Shown: one piece after another, positions 12,092-24,400 of the stretch
Layout: each line of letters starts with the position of its first letter
How positions within the stretch are numbered: the stretch's first letter is position 1
From: Carex sylvatica
Taxonomy: Eukaryota; Streptophyta; Magnoliopsida; Poales; Cyperaceae
Assembly (NCBI GenBank): GCA_964058845.1
Contig: CAXKVR010000273.1
Span: 166,598-230,597 of the forward strand
Length of the DNA: 64,000 nt
Direction of reading: 5' to 3'
The notes under the pieces: generated by a model
Databases searched by the model: none
Told to the model about the DNA's origin: nothing
The model's input: only the letters and a program-made list of their open reading frames with translations
Program-made: the position numbers and the translations under genes

Positions 12092-13127
12092 TTAATAGCA
12101 CACAAAATTCATGGAAATAACATTTAGTTTAGAACCGAACTTTTAGTCTGTTGGACAAGACAGACCATCCTTAAAATATTAAAATAGATGATAGCTGTCA
12201 TAAAACTGTGGTGTCTTCTTTTTATAAAAAAGAGAAAGACATGAGAGCATGGGAACGTTAGCCTTTTGTCATTTTACTTTCAAAAAAGGTCGCGCAAAAA
12301 GAAAAGAGATAATTAATCAGAAATTAATCGAAGAAAATAGACCGAAATAATTGCCGTCTTCGGATATTACTCTAATTTCATATCTGTCGTTACTAAAATA
12401 AAAATAAAAACAAGAAATATAGTAGTTCTGGGAACAAACAAATTGGGGTTTTCAACACGTGTCACATCATGCGTAGCGTACATCTGTGCACCGTAAGCAA
12501 CTTAGTTTACATCTGAACAGAAGTTTGACCCAAAAACAAAATCCAACTTAAAAAAAAAAGGAGAACCAATTTGAATATCAACATTAAAACCATTGATTAA
12601 GAAAAAAAGAAAAGAAATAATAATGTATAATAATGAACCTACCAGGTAGCCGCGAAATGCGGTTTGTATAACAATGGCAGCATAATGCTCTCTAACAAAA
12701 GCAGTAGTTGAGGGGCGAGTGAGGCGCACCACCTCAGCCGCGGCCTGAGCCGTGGCGACCGCCGCCTCGGCTGTGGCAGCAGAGGCAACGGCTAGTGCAA
12801 TCGCGTGCCTCTGCTCATCTGTTACTGCGGACGGTGTAGCCGTCGGTGTGGCGGGTTTTGTTAGTGGTGGTGTGGATGGCGGTGGCGTTTGTTGGTCGAG
12901 AGTTGTAGATGATTTGCGAAAGAGCCATCTTCTCTTCTCTCTCTTTTGCTGAAAAACAGAGGAAACAGTGTTAGTATTTAGTCTGTTATTAGAGAAATAG
13001 AAAAGCTACTATCTTTGAGAACGAGCGAGAGAGAGAGAATCTTGACCTGGCAAGCTTCGTCCTTAGAAGGAGACCTGAAGGCGCGCTTGACCGCCGTCAA
13101 CCAAGAGCTCGCGCCTTTCTTTCCCAT
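10044..13127 (-). CDS. IQD: IQ67-domain protein, IQD17/18-like
   Basis: IQD proteins are plant calmodulin-binding scaffolds, often linked to microtubules and the cell cortex. Six exons on the minus strand join in phase 0: 13127-13047, 12948-12643, 11727-11464, 11251-11114, 11013-10669, 10403-10044, coding for 497 residues. The N-terminus [17 protein letters not shown] and the C-terminus TTDLRRWLR match the IQD17/18 group. IQ motifs follow in order: [13 protein letters not shown] at ~116-129 (split by an intron at the position usual for the IQ67 domain), [16 protein letters not shown], then [15 protein letters not shown]. Exon 2 carries an Ala-rich helix. A DUF4005-like basic tail ([30 protein letters not shown]) lies near the C-terminus. 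All junctions are GT-AG and no stop interrupts it. The exact paralogue number is not certain. Confidence 0.95.
12059..12087. repeat. (TA)n microsatellite in IQD intron 2
   Basis: A run of about 14 TA units lies inside the intron between exons 2 and 3 of the IQD gene. Confidence 0.95.
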
Positions 13128-13408
13128 TACCACCGCCTCTGTCGCATTTACACGCCCCCAAATGAAAGTAAAAAACAGAGAGAGATAGAGAGAGCGGAAG
13201 CACAGTAAAAGATAAAAGGCTACGAAACCTAACACTTAGTACAGAGGGAGAAGTGAAGAGTAACTATCTACATCCCAAGCTCAGCGCTCTGACGCTCTCT
13301 CTTTCTCTAGTCTCTACCCCGTTTACTAGATTTTATTACACTCAGATGGAGAGAGAAAGCGGAGGCAGAACTTGCGCCAGCAGTGCCAGTGACAGCTCTC
13401 TCCGCCAG
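13128..13408 (-). promoter_or_regulatory. 5' leader and proximal promoter of IQD
   Basis: Read on the minus strand, this segment upstream of the IQD ATG is rich in CT/GA tracts (AGAGAGAGAT, CTCTCTTTCTC), as is common in plant 5' leaders and core promoters. No TATA box is obvious. A MITE lies immediately further upstream. Confidence 0.4.
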
Positions 13409-13630
13409 GGAATTCGTATCCTCTGCTTTAACTCAAAATAGAATCTATTGAGTTAATGAATATTTACCATCTGATATGTTTTAAGATTCGTGCAGACTAA
13501 ATCCGCACTAATATTAAAGGTCCCCTATATCATAAACAGGGGCCGGATTGGCTCCGTTTAAAATCAGACGGTTGAGATTCATTAACTCAAAAGATTCCTT
13601 TTTGAGTTAATGCAGAGGATATGTATTCCT
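13409..13630. mobile_element. small TIR element (GAATTCGTATCCTCTGC family)
   Basis: The left end GAATTCGTATCCTCTGC is mirrored by GCAGAGGATATGTATTCC at the right end, each followed inward by TTAACTCAAA or its inverse. The centre shares GGCCGGATTGGCTC with the element at 15178-15357, in opposite orientation. It lies directly upstream of the IQD leader. No clean target duplication is seen here. Confidence 0.7.
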
Positions 13631-15168
13631 TGGGAGGTGGGTATCAAGTCAAGCGGCAGTAAATTAATCTGGTACTGTCAAGTGTAAACAAAATAACTAT
13701 ACTAGAAAAATAATTTGGGTATTACTGACCAACGGCCCCCACAAAAGATTAGGTAGTTACGGATGTACGATTTTTAATTCGAGCGTGTATTTATGTGTGT
13801 TTTAACTGCTAAGTATGGTATCTTGCGGTTTTGAACGGCTATTTATTTTTTAAGATTGGCCGACTCGACTGCGTGCCGTAGGGTACAGAAAAAGTTTAAG
13901 CCTACGGGCAACATTACCCAAAAAGCAAAAAAGTTTTGAAGGGTTCTCTTACTCGGAAATTCCCCCAATTGCAAACCTTCTTAAATGAACTTTCGTAAAA
14001 GAAGAAAGAACTTTACGTTGCATTGTTTTCAAGAATATATAATAGTGTTTTATTTGAAATTGATATAAAAGTAGTATTATTTTATTAAAATTGTACATTT
14101 TTATTTGCATTTGGAATATCATACAATCATATTACCCGCTTTAATGATAATGTTTGTTGTAATATATGAGTCCTAATGAATAGAACCTTAAATGTGTATC
14201 TATTGACGATTCTTAGTATTTACAAATGGACGACCTTTGTAGGATTTTCAAACAATCTTATGATAAATTCTCAGATGTTAGCCTTTCTTTTCAACGTAAT
14301 CAATATTAAAGAGATAAACAATACATGTCAAAGTTTTAGTTAGAAGTCAAGATACATGAGGAAGTTTGAAAGATTCAACTTACATGTGGTAAAAATCAAA
14401 TAAAATCTAACATGCAGGTATTGTATTTTCTTTGACAATGTGTTCATACAACTTGTGTGAACATAGCACACACTATATTTACTCAATACATAAATATTTT
14501 ACTGAATATTGTTATGTTACTATAATAAATATAGTATATTTCTTTGTAGAAACTAATTAAATTGTATGGACTTATTAGTATTCCAATTTAATATTTTAAA
14601 TTTAACATAAAAGAGTTTTCTAGCTTAGTTATTTTTGTATCATAAAAAAAACTATATAGTATTCTTGGTTTAAATGCCATTTAAGCTTTGTGCAAAACAG
14701 AATTTTTTTTATTGAATATCTTGTGCAAAACAGCATAATTGTAATAATGTTGTAATTTTAGTAGCCACTACCAAGCCCTTAAAAAGAAAGAGACATCATG
14801 TAATAATGTCAAAGCTCCGTTTTTGTTTCCTCACTTTATTTGATCAGTTAGTATATTGATAATAACATATCATCTTTAAAAAAATAAAGACAGGTTTTCA
14901 ATTTTAACACAAATGAGAGAGAGAAAATGAAGCAAGAAATTTTTTATCCTTAAAATCTTAATTCGAAATTAAAATAAAATAAGAATTTGAGCTGCATTAA
15001 AACTCGTGCCAACACTATCATGCAAGTGAAATCCGACAATTTTGTAGTGTGCAATTGAGGTCATCACAGAGGATAAGAGAAGCAGCAGTACAAGCGCCTC
15101 TGGCGCAAAAGCACAAACTCCTCAAAAGCGACGAACAGTAATATGGATAAAATAAATAAAAAAGAGCA
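13631..15168. other. intergenic, no gene seen
   Basis: Very AT-rich sequence upstream of the IQD gene. Only short open frames occur, and I could not recognise any of them or find repeat boundaries. Confidence 0.55.
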
Positions 15169-15177
15169 AGAGCCAAC

Positions 15178-15357
15178 GAATCCATATCTTCTGCACTAAC
15201 TCAACTATTGAGTTTATTTTTTCGGCCGTGTGATCAGAATTCGAGCCAATCCGGCCCATGCCTATAACGCATGGGGCCATTAAATATTAGTGTGAATTTG
15301 AATCAGATGGTCCAGATCTTAACTCAAATTTTGAGTTAACTCAGAGGATACGAATTC
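15178..15357. mobile_element. Mutator-type MITE with 9-bp target duplication
   Basis: The 180-bp element runs from GAATCCATATCTTCTGC to the inverse-matching GAGGATACGAATTC. The 9-base AGAGCCAAC flanks it exactly on both sides (15169-15177 and 15358-15366). A 9-bp duplication is the signature of Mutator-superfamily insertion. It belongs to the same family as 13409-13630. Confidence 0.85.
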
Positions 15358-15366
15358 AGAGCCAAC

Positions 15367-16459
15367 GGGAAAAGAAAAGTTATAAATATGTCATGACTCA
15401 TGAATCATGATCAAATTGTTCTGACAGGAAAAATAAAGGGTGAGAGATCAGGATCTTTTGAGGGGGTGCGATGAATGAGTTGGATGCACGTGACACCCAC
15501 AATAGTTACTCAGGTCCACTTATTTATGTTTCCATAACAGATCTTCTGTGGCAATTCTACATGTATATATTGTTATTCACCTCCATTTACAAACTGTTTC
15601 GGCTTCATTTTAGTTTATGGCCGCAGGAGTAGCAGAATTTGGTGCCATTTAATTTTGTAAAATTATCAAATAAAAGAATTTAGTTTTGGAAATGTTCATG
15701 TAGTTCGACATTCACACTGAAAAGTTTGCATGAAATCCAGGAAACAGTAGATCAAAACAGCTGCCATAAATTTATTAATTTCTCTTTAGATGCAACAGTG
15801 AACCAATTTTATCGATACTGGTATGTCTTTCTAAATGATATCTTTCGTTGATACAGAATATATTCAGGGGTGTTGTTTTAGCCAGCACAGTTTTCCCTTG
15901 ACATAATTAAGAAATTACTTTTTGACTATTTATTACATTGATAACAATTAACCAAACCAGTGAATGAATTAATTGATTAACTAATAAAATGGACAAGACT
16001 GAAATTGTGCTGGGGGTTCTTGTTCTGACACGTAGTAAGTATCCAACGGCATGCCACAGTGGTGGAGTCATATCTGACAGGCCATTGATTAAGTAAAAAT
16101 TAATGGCGCACGACTGGACATTCACATTCAGGGTTCACTTCAGCATGGTTTGTTGTGCACCTAAATTCTGACCCGTTTTGTTTTGGCTTGAAAAAGACTC
16201 CGTACCCTATTGGCTATGGCATTTTTGCATCAGAGATTCGTTGATGGTTTGGTTTGTTTATCGACTCCAAAAAACACTGTGAGCATAAATAGTGAGGCAA
16301 TCACTACACAGCCAGAGGTTATCGCGTCATCTCCATACCAACTTCCGAGATGAGAAAATATTCTGATAATCACAAGTTGCCGACATTTTTATTAATATCC
16401 AACTAAAAATATATTTTATCACATTTATCCAAAATTTCAATTTTTTTATTAAAAATACT
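15367..16459. other. intergenic, no gene seen
   Basis: AT-rich sequence. A 72-codon frame on the minus strand at 15907-16125 has no recognised similarity and no intron or promoter context, so I do not call it a gene. Confidence 0.5.
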
Positions 16460-16526
16460 CAAATCGCCAATTAAATTGGCGGTTTGAAATAAAAAATTTC
16501 AAACCGCCAATTTAATTGACGATTTG
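16460..16526. repeat. paired palindromes (GCCAATTNAATTGGC)
   Basis: Two near-perfect 27-base palindromes built on AAACCGCCAATTTAATTGGC and its mirror lie at 16460-16486 and 16500-16526. They sit upstream of the MULE fragment and may be part of that element's terminal or promoter region. Confidence 0.7.
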
Positions 16527-16751
16527 GAGATTTTTTTTTTATATTTTGTGCTCTCTAAATACCTCATTTCTCTCTCCTTCCTCACAAACTCATCAGAAAT
16601 CAAAGAGAGAAAGAGAGGAAGAGAAAGAGAGAAGGAAGAGGCGATTTTTTTTTTTTTTTTTTCCTGCAACTGTTACAACAGAAATTCGTAAACTTACAAA
16701 ATATTTACCATTTACGAATGTAGTTTATTGACTATGTATATTGCAATTTCA

Positions 16752-17440
16752 GTGCATTTTGGAGGGAAGTTCATAACTGATCAGTATGGAGTTCATTACT
16801 CCAAAGAACCAGACAATACCTATTTTGTTAAGGAATATTACTCATTTGAGGAGTTGAAATCGCTTGTTTTGAAGCGAGCGGTTACAATAAGAATCATTGG
16901 GACTTAGAAATAATAAGCTGAATAATCCGAAATGGAAGGTATATTAGACTCATATTGGGAGATGAAAGGACAATGAGAGGTATGATTGCATGGGTTGTGA
17001 GATTCGGCAATAATGGCTTTGAAGTTTTTACTTGCAAAAGTCGCAGAGAGCCAGAGGCGGAAAGTTCAGCCCAAATTTCGATTGAAGAAAATTATCAACC
17101 AAATTATCAACCATGCACTCCTTTATTCATACCCAAACCAATACAAGTACCGGTACCAGAACATGAAATATACAGTAATTCACCCCAACCACAATCTCCA
17201 CATTTTATTTTACCTATATCCATGTATGGGGCTCCTTCATTCTTACCTATGCCTGAACCAAGTCCTCACCCCAAACTGGCACCAGTACAGGAAGATCTAA
17301 CCGAGTCAGAATTTGAATTTATTAACGATATTCCGGAGAAAACTCTGCAAACTGGGGATAAGTGGGCGGAAGAAAGCTGGAACCCTGCTGAAGAAGATGA
17401 TCTTGATGCAGAAGATGACACACAACCCACTCCTATATAA
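16752..17440 (+). pseudogene. MULE transposase N-terminal fragment
   Basis: After a TTTCAG acceptor the plus strand reads VHFGGKFITDQYGVHY, with FEELKSLVLKRAVTI further on. It stops at a TAG near 16905 and resumes in another frame as GDERTMRGMIAWVVRF, followed by a Pro/Glu-rich linker ending at 17440. This order matches the N-terminal region of plant MuDR-type transposases before the zinc-binding domain. The DNA-binding and DDE domains are absent. The lesions and truncation make it a pseudogene. Confidence 0.6.
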
Positions 17441-17454
17441 GATAGAAATTTATG

Positions 17455-18372
17455 TTAAGTGGCCGTTCTGCGACTCACCCGTTCTCAAACTTCAATGACA
17501 TCTCTGATTTTCGAGAAGCAGATATTGCTTAAAACAACATTCCTACCACTTATCCACAAACTCAATGAGAGGCTGGCTAGATAGGCGGCCAAGCATCTCT
17601 CAATAGCTAGCAGATTGGTCTTACTAAATGCGGTGCTCTCAACACTACCGTCATACTTCATGACGGTCACCAGACTGGAAAATGGGTGATAAAGCAGATT
17701 GATAAAACAAGAAGGAGATTCCGCTGATTCCACAATTTTTCTAGCAGGTACTCACAAAAACAAGAGAGTAGGAACTACAAACAATGTCAGCACTTCTACG
17801 GAGAGTCGTGAGACACCCAAGATAGCAACATGATGATGTCTAGTAGAAATGGACAAAAATGAAATTTACTCGGTGAAAAGTGCATACCGAGCTCTCAAAA
17901 ATCTTCCATATGTTACAACCAACGCATTCCGTGTATGGATGTTACGAGTGCCACTAAGAATAAAAGTCTTTTGCTGGCTATTAGCGAACAATTGATTGCT
18001 CACCATTGACAACCTAAGGAAAACATGATGGCCAATTATAAATAGGTGTGTTATGTGCAAGTGCGATGCGGAAACATCGGCTCACATGATGGGACAATGC
18101 AAATTCGCTATAGAGATATATACACGAATGAACATTGCACCGCAAATAAGGATACAGTCGATTGAAGCCACATTCGAAATTAGCAACAATAAGAAGGCGA
18201 GAGGAACCTTACTAATTACAATGTTTGTCATCTGGAGAGAGAAAGATGCTCACGAATATTCAAATCAAACAAGACAATACCATAATTGATAGATGAAGTG
18301 GACCAGCTCCTGCATGGTTTCGCCCCGTAAGCGCAAGAAGATTGACCGATGAATAAAATATTCTCTAAAAAA
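17455..18372 (+). mobile_element. 3' remnant of an L1-type LINE (reverse transcriptase C-terminus)
   Basis: Broken plus-strand frames read KHLSIASRLVLLNAVLSTLP (about 17590-17650), typical of the segment after the plant LINE RT catalytic core. Next come KQIDKTRRRF and FRVWMLRVPLRIKVFCWLLA, and finally a zf-RVT-like motif with CVMCKCDAETSAHMMGQC (about 18045-18100). Stops and frameshifts interrupt it. An A-rich tail near 18360-18372 fits a LINE 3' end. Only the last third or so of ORF2 is present. Confidence 0.75.
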
Positions 18373-19465
18373 AACCTTTCAAAACTTTACATTTCTAGCT
18401 TAGATTTTACTTTTTCTCACTTTCTAATTTCATTTTTAGTTTTAGGTCAAAGTGTTTTGAGCAACTTGTGTTTTTTTTATTTTTATGTTGCAACTACAAA
18501 ATTTTTGTAATCGCAATTATCAATCAAATATAAATTAGACCTCTATTTTTTCTAAAAAAAAAAATCTGATTAAATAAAAAAATCTAACAATCTATATTAC
18601 TTGTTAATAAACTAAGCTGGATCGAACCGAGTCAGACCAAATTCGAAATTATCATATGCAGAACCAAGTTACAACAAACTAACTCGTTTTCAGCTCGATC
18701 CCAACCAATTGTTTTTTTTCGAACTTTTTACGAGGGTCAATTTCGAGCGAACCACGAAATAAGAAACTTTTGTCATCCCAAATTAATGAACTTGACCGAA
18801 CCAAACATCAAACATACGGCAGAACAGGATGCGATCTCCCAAAATTAGTTCGTGGAAGCAAGAATCACTTTTCTGAAGCAAGCAGCAACATGATGTAAAC
18901 GTAATTCGTAGATTTAAAAGGCGGTGATAAAATCTGATCGGACTCGAAGTTAAATTTCAGTCAATCTAATTTTCCTTTTGGAATGTTTAAATTCAGTCAA
19001 TCCCGTTTTGACTCGACTCGAATATCGAACATGATATAAATTTTAACGACTCAAAATCTGACCTATGATCCGATAATTATCTAAAATAAATTAGATCCGA
19101 TCTAATTTGATTAAAAAGTCAAACTGATCACCCGAATCACATTCGACGTGACTCGATTTGTCAACAATTCTGACATGATTCAAAACTGAGACATGATCCA
19201 ATAATAGAGAAAGTCAATCTGATCCGACCCGACTCTGCCCGCTTTACATATAACATTCCAAGTTTTCAATCCATCAAAACTTCATGTCCATTTGATGCGG
19301 AAACCATAACATTTTTCTTGCCGGGAAACAAAATCAAATTTGGCGAAATTTCTTAATTTCATTGGTGAAATTTTGTATAAACAGAGGATAACTTAGGCGC
19401 ACAAAATATGTGTTTTTTTTTTTTAAAACACAAAATATGTGTCTTAAAAAGCAATATTCTCTTGT
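18373..19465. other. intergenic, degenerate low-complexity sequence
   Basis: No gene is seen. From about 18950 to 19240 the text is full of imperfect GATCCGACCCGACTCGA-like words, perhaps an old decayed repeat. A T-rich tract lies at 19411. Confidence 0.45.
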
Positions 19466-19859
19466 ATGAGGAGGAATCAAGTTACAACATTTTTTGAGTT
19501 ACAACAAGTTACAACAAGCATTTTCTACATTTTTAAAGTTCAAATCATCGATCCAAAACGTTAGATGTGATATCCACAATAAAATGTACTTGGAGACCAA
19601 ATTTTACATTTTTTGGAATTTTTTTACTATTTATTAAGATGGGTATAAAATTCAATGGTCTGAATTTGACTAGTTTTTGTACCCATCTTAATAAATAGTA
19701 AAAAAATTCCAAAAAATGTAAAATTTGATCTCCAAGCACATTTTATTGTAGAGATCACATCTAACGGTTTAGATCGATGATTTGGACTTTAAAAATATAA
19801 ACAATACTTGTTGTAACTTATTATAACTCAAAAAATATTTTAACTTAATCACTCCTCTA
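19466..19859. mobile_element. hairpin MITE, TGAGGAGG-ATCAAGTTAC type
   Basis: The left end reads ATGAGGAGGAATCAAGTTAC and the right end TTAACTTAATCACTCCTC. Full-length arms carry the same core as 7403-7780 and the same central GATGGGTATAAAATTC spacer with its mirror. Confidence 0.85.
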
Positions 19860-20273
19860 TTTATATTTATCTTCCAACTTTTTGAGGCATGTCAGTAACT
19901 TATTATATGGTCGGTGTGTCAGTAGCTGTCACACATATCCGGGTTTTAAGTTCTAACGACGCCTTGTTATTTTTTATTAGTGTATTGGAGAGTACAATTA
20001 GGACCCACTTCCCGGTGTAATGTATGAGAATGTGTTGCACAGTCAAACAAGGCAGTCAAACTTATATTTTCTCTTTGTACTTGAGAAATATTACTTTCAA
20101 AAGAATCCAATGTCCGATTTAAGCTAATCTTAATTTAGTACTCGATTCTTTAATAAGCGCCTTATTAGTTTGCTTGACCTGACCGACTTGTGACCCAAAT
20201 TCATATAAATATTTCATTGTTTGAGTTTGAATCCAATCCGTTCGCTATATATATTATATGAGGATATATTATA
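19860..20273. other. spacer between two hairpin MITEs
   Basis: AT-rich sequence without coding signals or repeat ends, apart from the TATATTATATGAGGA tract next to the following element. Confidence 0.5.
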
Positions 20274-20655
20274 TGAGGAGAGATCAAGTTACAATATTTT
20301 TTGAGTTACAATAAGTTATAACAATTATTTTTTACATTTTTAAAGTCCAAATCATCGATCCAAACTGTTAGATATGATCTCGACAATAAAATGTGCTTGG
20401 AGACCAAATTTTATATTTTTTGCAATTTTTTTACTATTTATTAAGATGGGTATAAAATTCAATGGTCTGAATTTGACTATTTTTTGTACCTATCTTAATA
20501 AATAGTAAAAAAATTTTAAAAAATGTAAAATTTGGTCTCCAAGCACATTTTATTGTAGAGATCGCATCTAACGGTTTGGATCGACGATTTGAACTTTAAA
20601 AATATAAAAAATTCTTGTTATAACTCAAAATATGTTGTAACTTGATTCCTCCTCA
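20274..20655. mobile_element. hairpin MITE, TGAGGAGA-ATCAAGTTAC type
   Basis: It has the same family layout as 19466-19859: left end TGAGGAGAGATCAAGTTAC, right end GTAACTTGATTCCTCCTCA, with the type A-like core between. ATTATAT flanks both sides. Confidence 0.85.
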
Positions 20656-20667
20656 TATTATATATAT

Positions 20668-21115
20668 AGCACGAATTTTGATCGGTCTGTCTGAATTCCA
20701 GCTAGCAATGAGGTATTAATGCAGAGGATCAGAATTTCTTGTGACCATGCAAAACAAGAACCAACAAAGGTCGTACTCTCACTAGATTGTACGCTCTTGT
20801 ATTGATACAGATAATTTGATGCAAACCAATCTGCCTTACTAGATAGGATCCGACTCCTCTTGCTCTCTAAATAGTAGAGCATGACTCTATTATTCAAAAT
20901 TAAACTGTTAAATTTTTTTATGCATAGATCTTAACACAAATGAACGGTTCGATTTTGAATAACAGAGTCCTGCTCTCTTATTTGAAGAGCAACGGAGTTG
21001 ATTCCCGCTAGATAATATGCTCTTGGGTAATTCAGATGGAGATCTATTATAAAAAAAATCTTGCGAACAAACCGTATATCGAAATAGCTCCATACAATTA
21101 ATCGATCAAAATTAG
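20668..21115. mobile_element. imperfect hairpin element of another family
   Basis: Outer arms pair through AATTTTGATCG near 20676 and CGATCAAAATT near 21104. The inner arms pair better: GACTCTATTATTCAAAAT near 20882 against ATTTTGAATAACAGAGTC near 20951, with flanking AGAGCA words. This suggests an older MITE whose outer edges I cannot fix. Confidence 0.5.
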
Positions 21116-21400
21116 ACGATATGGATTAAGATAGAAAAATACTGCAAATATAAACAAGAATTGGCTGCTTTGTGCAGTTATTAATTGTACATGATTTTAA
21201 CTTGATTTTTAAGGTTTTTTTTTTACCTTGGTTCGTTATTTTAAATCAGAAACTTACATCTGTCAAATTCAATCATGTCAAAACCCGGTCTAAAATTAGT
21301 TCAAAAAAAAACATTCAATACCCTACATATTCTCCCTTTTTTTTTTTTTCTTTTTTTTTTTTTGAGAACTTGATGGAAGCTGTCACCCTGCATATTCTCG

Positions 21401-24400
21401 CTATTGTACATTCATACGCGAGACTACATACACTGCGAATACGGCTGTCTGAGCCGAGTCTCGGATCAAAGGCCGTGTCGTTTGCACAACATTCTCGATT
21501 TTAAACCCTTCCTGTCTCAATATCTTTAAACACTCCTCGGCTCCATCTCTAACCTCACTTGCGGCGTAACCTCTCGTTCCTTCAGCCCACACACTATGCA
21601 GTGTTTTCGCAAGAGGCAGTGCCGCCTCTGGGTCATAAAATAAATCGGAGAGTAGTGCCACATCCACCGGACCCAACATTGATGCATCCTCTCCCCAGTT
21701 CAATTCCATCACCTTGAGGAATATAAATGAGGAGTTAGGGAGTTAACCATTAATTAAAACAAAAGACAAAAGAACCACCAAAATTATTTTGAATGAAATT
21801 TTCTGTAAAGAAAATACGAATGCTTATGCATAAAATGAGTATAGATGTCACTTTAATATAAGAAGCATATAATATAACTTGATAAAATGTTATACAGATT
21901 CCAATAATCATCTTTCAGAAACCCAAAACATTTCCTATAAAATACGCACTTACCTATTGCTGTACATAACTAATAAAAATATGCACTTATTGCATCTACA
22001 AATTTTTTATGTACCTTGAATTACATATATACTTTACATACACATGCACTTATCAATTGTATTGTTGCTCATCTTTCTATTATATCATTAATTACACCCT
22101 TGTCAATATTTTCAACACATAGTTATTTCAGTTACGATATGATGATCAAGTCAAAACACGTTTTGACAGTTTTCAATACCTATCTTGATCATCTGAACCC
22201 GTTTTCTAAATTCTTGAAATGCACGCTTAACAATTGCGCAATACATACTTGAATATTACACCAATGTAAAGATTATTATTGCATCAATGTGCACTTCTTT
22301 ATATAGTTAACTTTTAAATTAATCAAAATAAGTTTAAGATTGTTTAGGAGGTAAGAGATTGGAGTCTACGTATTCCAATGTGATAAGGCAAGTAATGATC
22401 ACTCTTTATTTATTTGATATAAGAATAGTGGTCAACCCTTAAAATTTTAAATATTCACAAAAAAGAAGGAATTTTAAACTTGTGACCTCCTATAAAAAAT
22501 TATTACCCTAACCGCTAGGCTAACTCTTCATTTCATCCAAGAAAAAAAGTCAGAACCGTAATATTTGTTCGAAGAATTAAAAATTGAAGATTAGCTTTGA
22601 GAAGTATTTAAATGATAATATCTGAAGGGTATCTTAGTATGATCAATAATATAAACTTGAATGCGGTTAGTATGATATCAATATTACATTATAGTAACTT
22701 TAAAATTTATCAAATTAACTTCAAACAACAAATTTAGACCGTTCAAACTGATTTATTATATGAGCGATGCGTTTTTTTTTAAAGCTTCGCAGAAGCTACA
22801 AAGTCATGAGTGAGGCTCGAACACGAGTGATATGTTTACGTACCAAATTTATATATTTTTCGAGTTATTTTAGTGCTAAGTCAAGTAATAAAAAATAAAT
22901 GCATTAAAATTAACTTTAAAAACTCTCACATTTGACCGTTTGACTTGATATTAAATAAATTCGAACTTTATTTTTTATAAATTTTACATGTAAATGCATA
23001 ACTAATGAAGTAAATCAGTTTGAACGATTTGGATTCTTTGTTTGAAATTGATTCGACAAATTTTCAAATTGATGTTATATAGACTGAAATAACACTCATA
23101 TCATACTACCCGGACTCTATAAACTTTATCTTAGTATTTAGTTCAACTGTAATTTTTTGAAATTATGACAGGTACAAGCGAGTCCAGTTAGTATGTGTCA
23201 TATGACACCAACTCCAAAATTTATTGGATAAACTTCAAACAATTAATATGAGTGATGGGTTAAAATGCAAAAAATTATTTTTTTTGAGTCCAAGTTAAGT
23301 GGTCAAAAATATTAAAAAAATAAATGTATTACAATTAACTTAAAAACTACTAGATTTGACTCCTCCACTTGATATTGAATAAATTTTAAATTTTTTAAAA
23401 ATTCCATGTACACACAATTAATAAATTAGATCAATTTAAACGGTTTAAATTCACTATTTAAAGTCGATTCGATAGATTTTAAAATTAGTGTTATATATGC
23501 TGAATACTGATATTATTCTAGTTAGACTCGGTACAAGCATAACCCTCTCTTAAATTTCTTTTCTTTGCTTGAAGCCAGCCAAGTTATTAGTCTACGCTCA
23601 AAATTGCAAGTCAAAGCTACTCACACTAAATGCGGTATGTCATACAGACCACCGAATATACGTATTTTAAGCTCAGCTTTGACGTAATATCTCATATTCT
23701 GAGGAAATAAATCTGATAATTTTATAAGAGGACTCTAGTTCTCATCTACATCCTTTGTATTTCATACATAATAATATTTTTTTCTCGAAAAATAATTATA
23801 TTTAATGATAATATGTTTACTAGGGGTGTAACCGGAGCGGATAATACTAATACCGGTACTATATTCGTATTCATTTTTCAATGAGCGGATACAGATACGG
23901 ATAGTAAACGGATATCAAAATTTAAAATTATATCTGCCTTAAACGAATATGGATACGGAGCGGATAATTACCGGATAATTGAGTTATGTAATGTAAGATA
24001 CAAAAAAATGACTTGTTGTTGTCTTGAAACAATGACTAAAATCAATTTAGCAGAGACTAAAAACATACTATATTCACGGACTAAAGTCTTGAATGGAAAA
24101 GAATGGAGAATGAAGAAATAGAGGTAAAGAGGGAATAAAATTGCGTTATTGTAGCACTATCACTAGCAAAAAAGAGATTAAATTGAAAACCATATTGTAT
24201 TATCATTTATACCACAACTAAGACTGAAATGAATATGGAACAATATATAACAACTTCTATCCGGAGCAGTAAAGTTAAAGTTAGTTGGGAGTAATTTCGG
24301 ATTCAGATAATTGCGGATACGGATACGGATATTCACATTCATGAAATTATCCGTATCGGTATCTGTATCCACCATTTTTTCATCATATGCAAAAATTATC

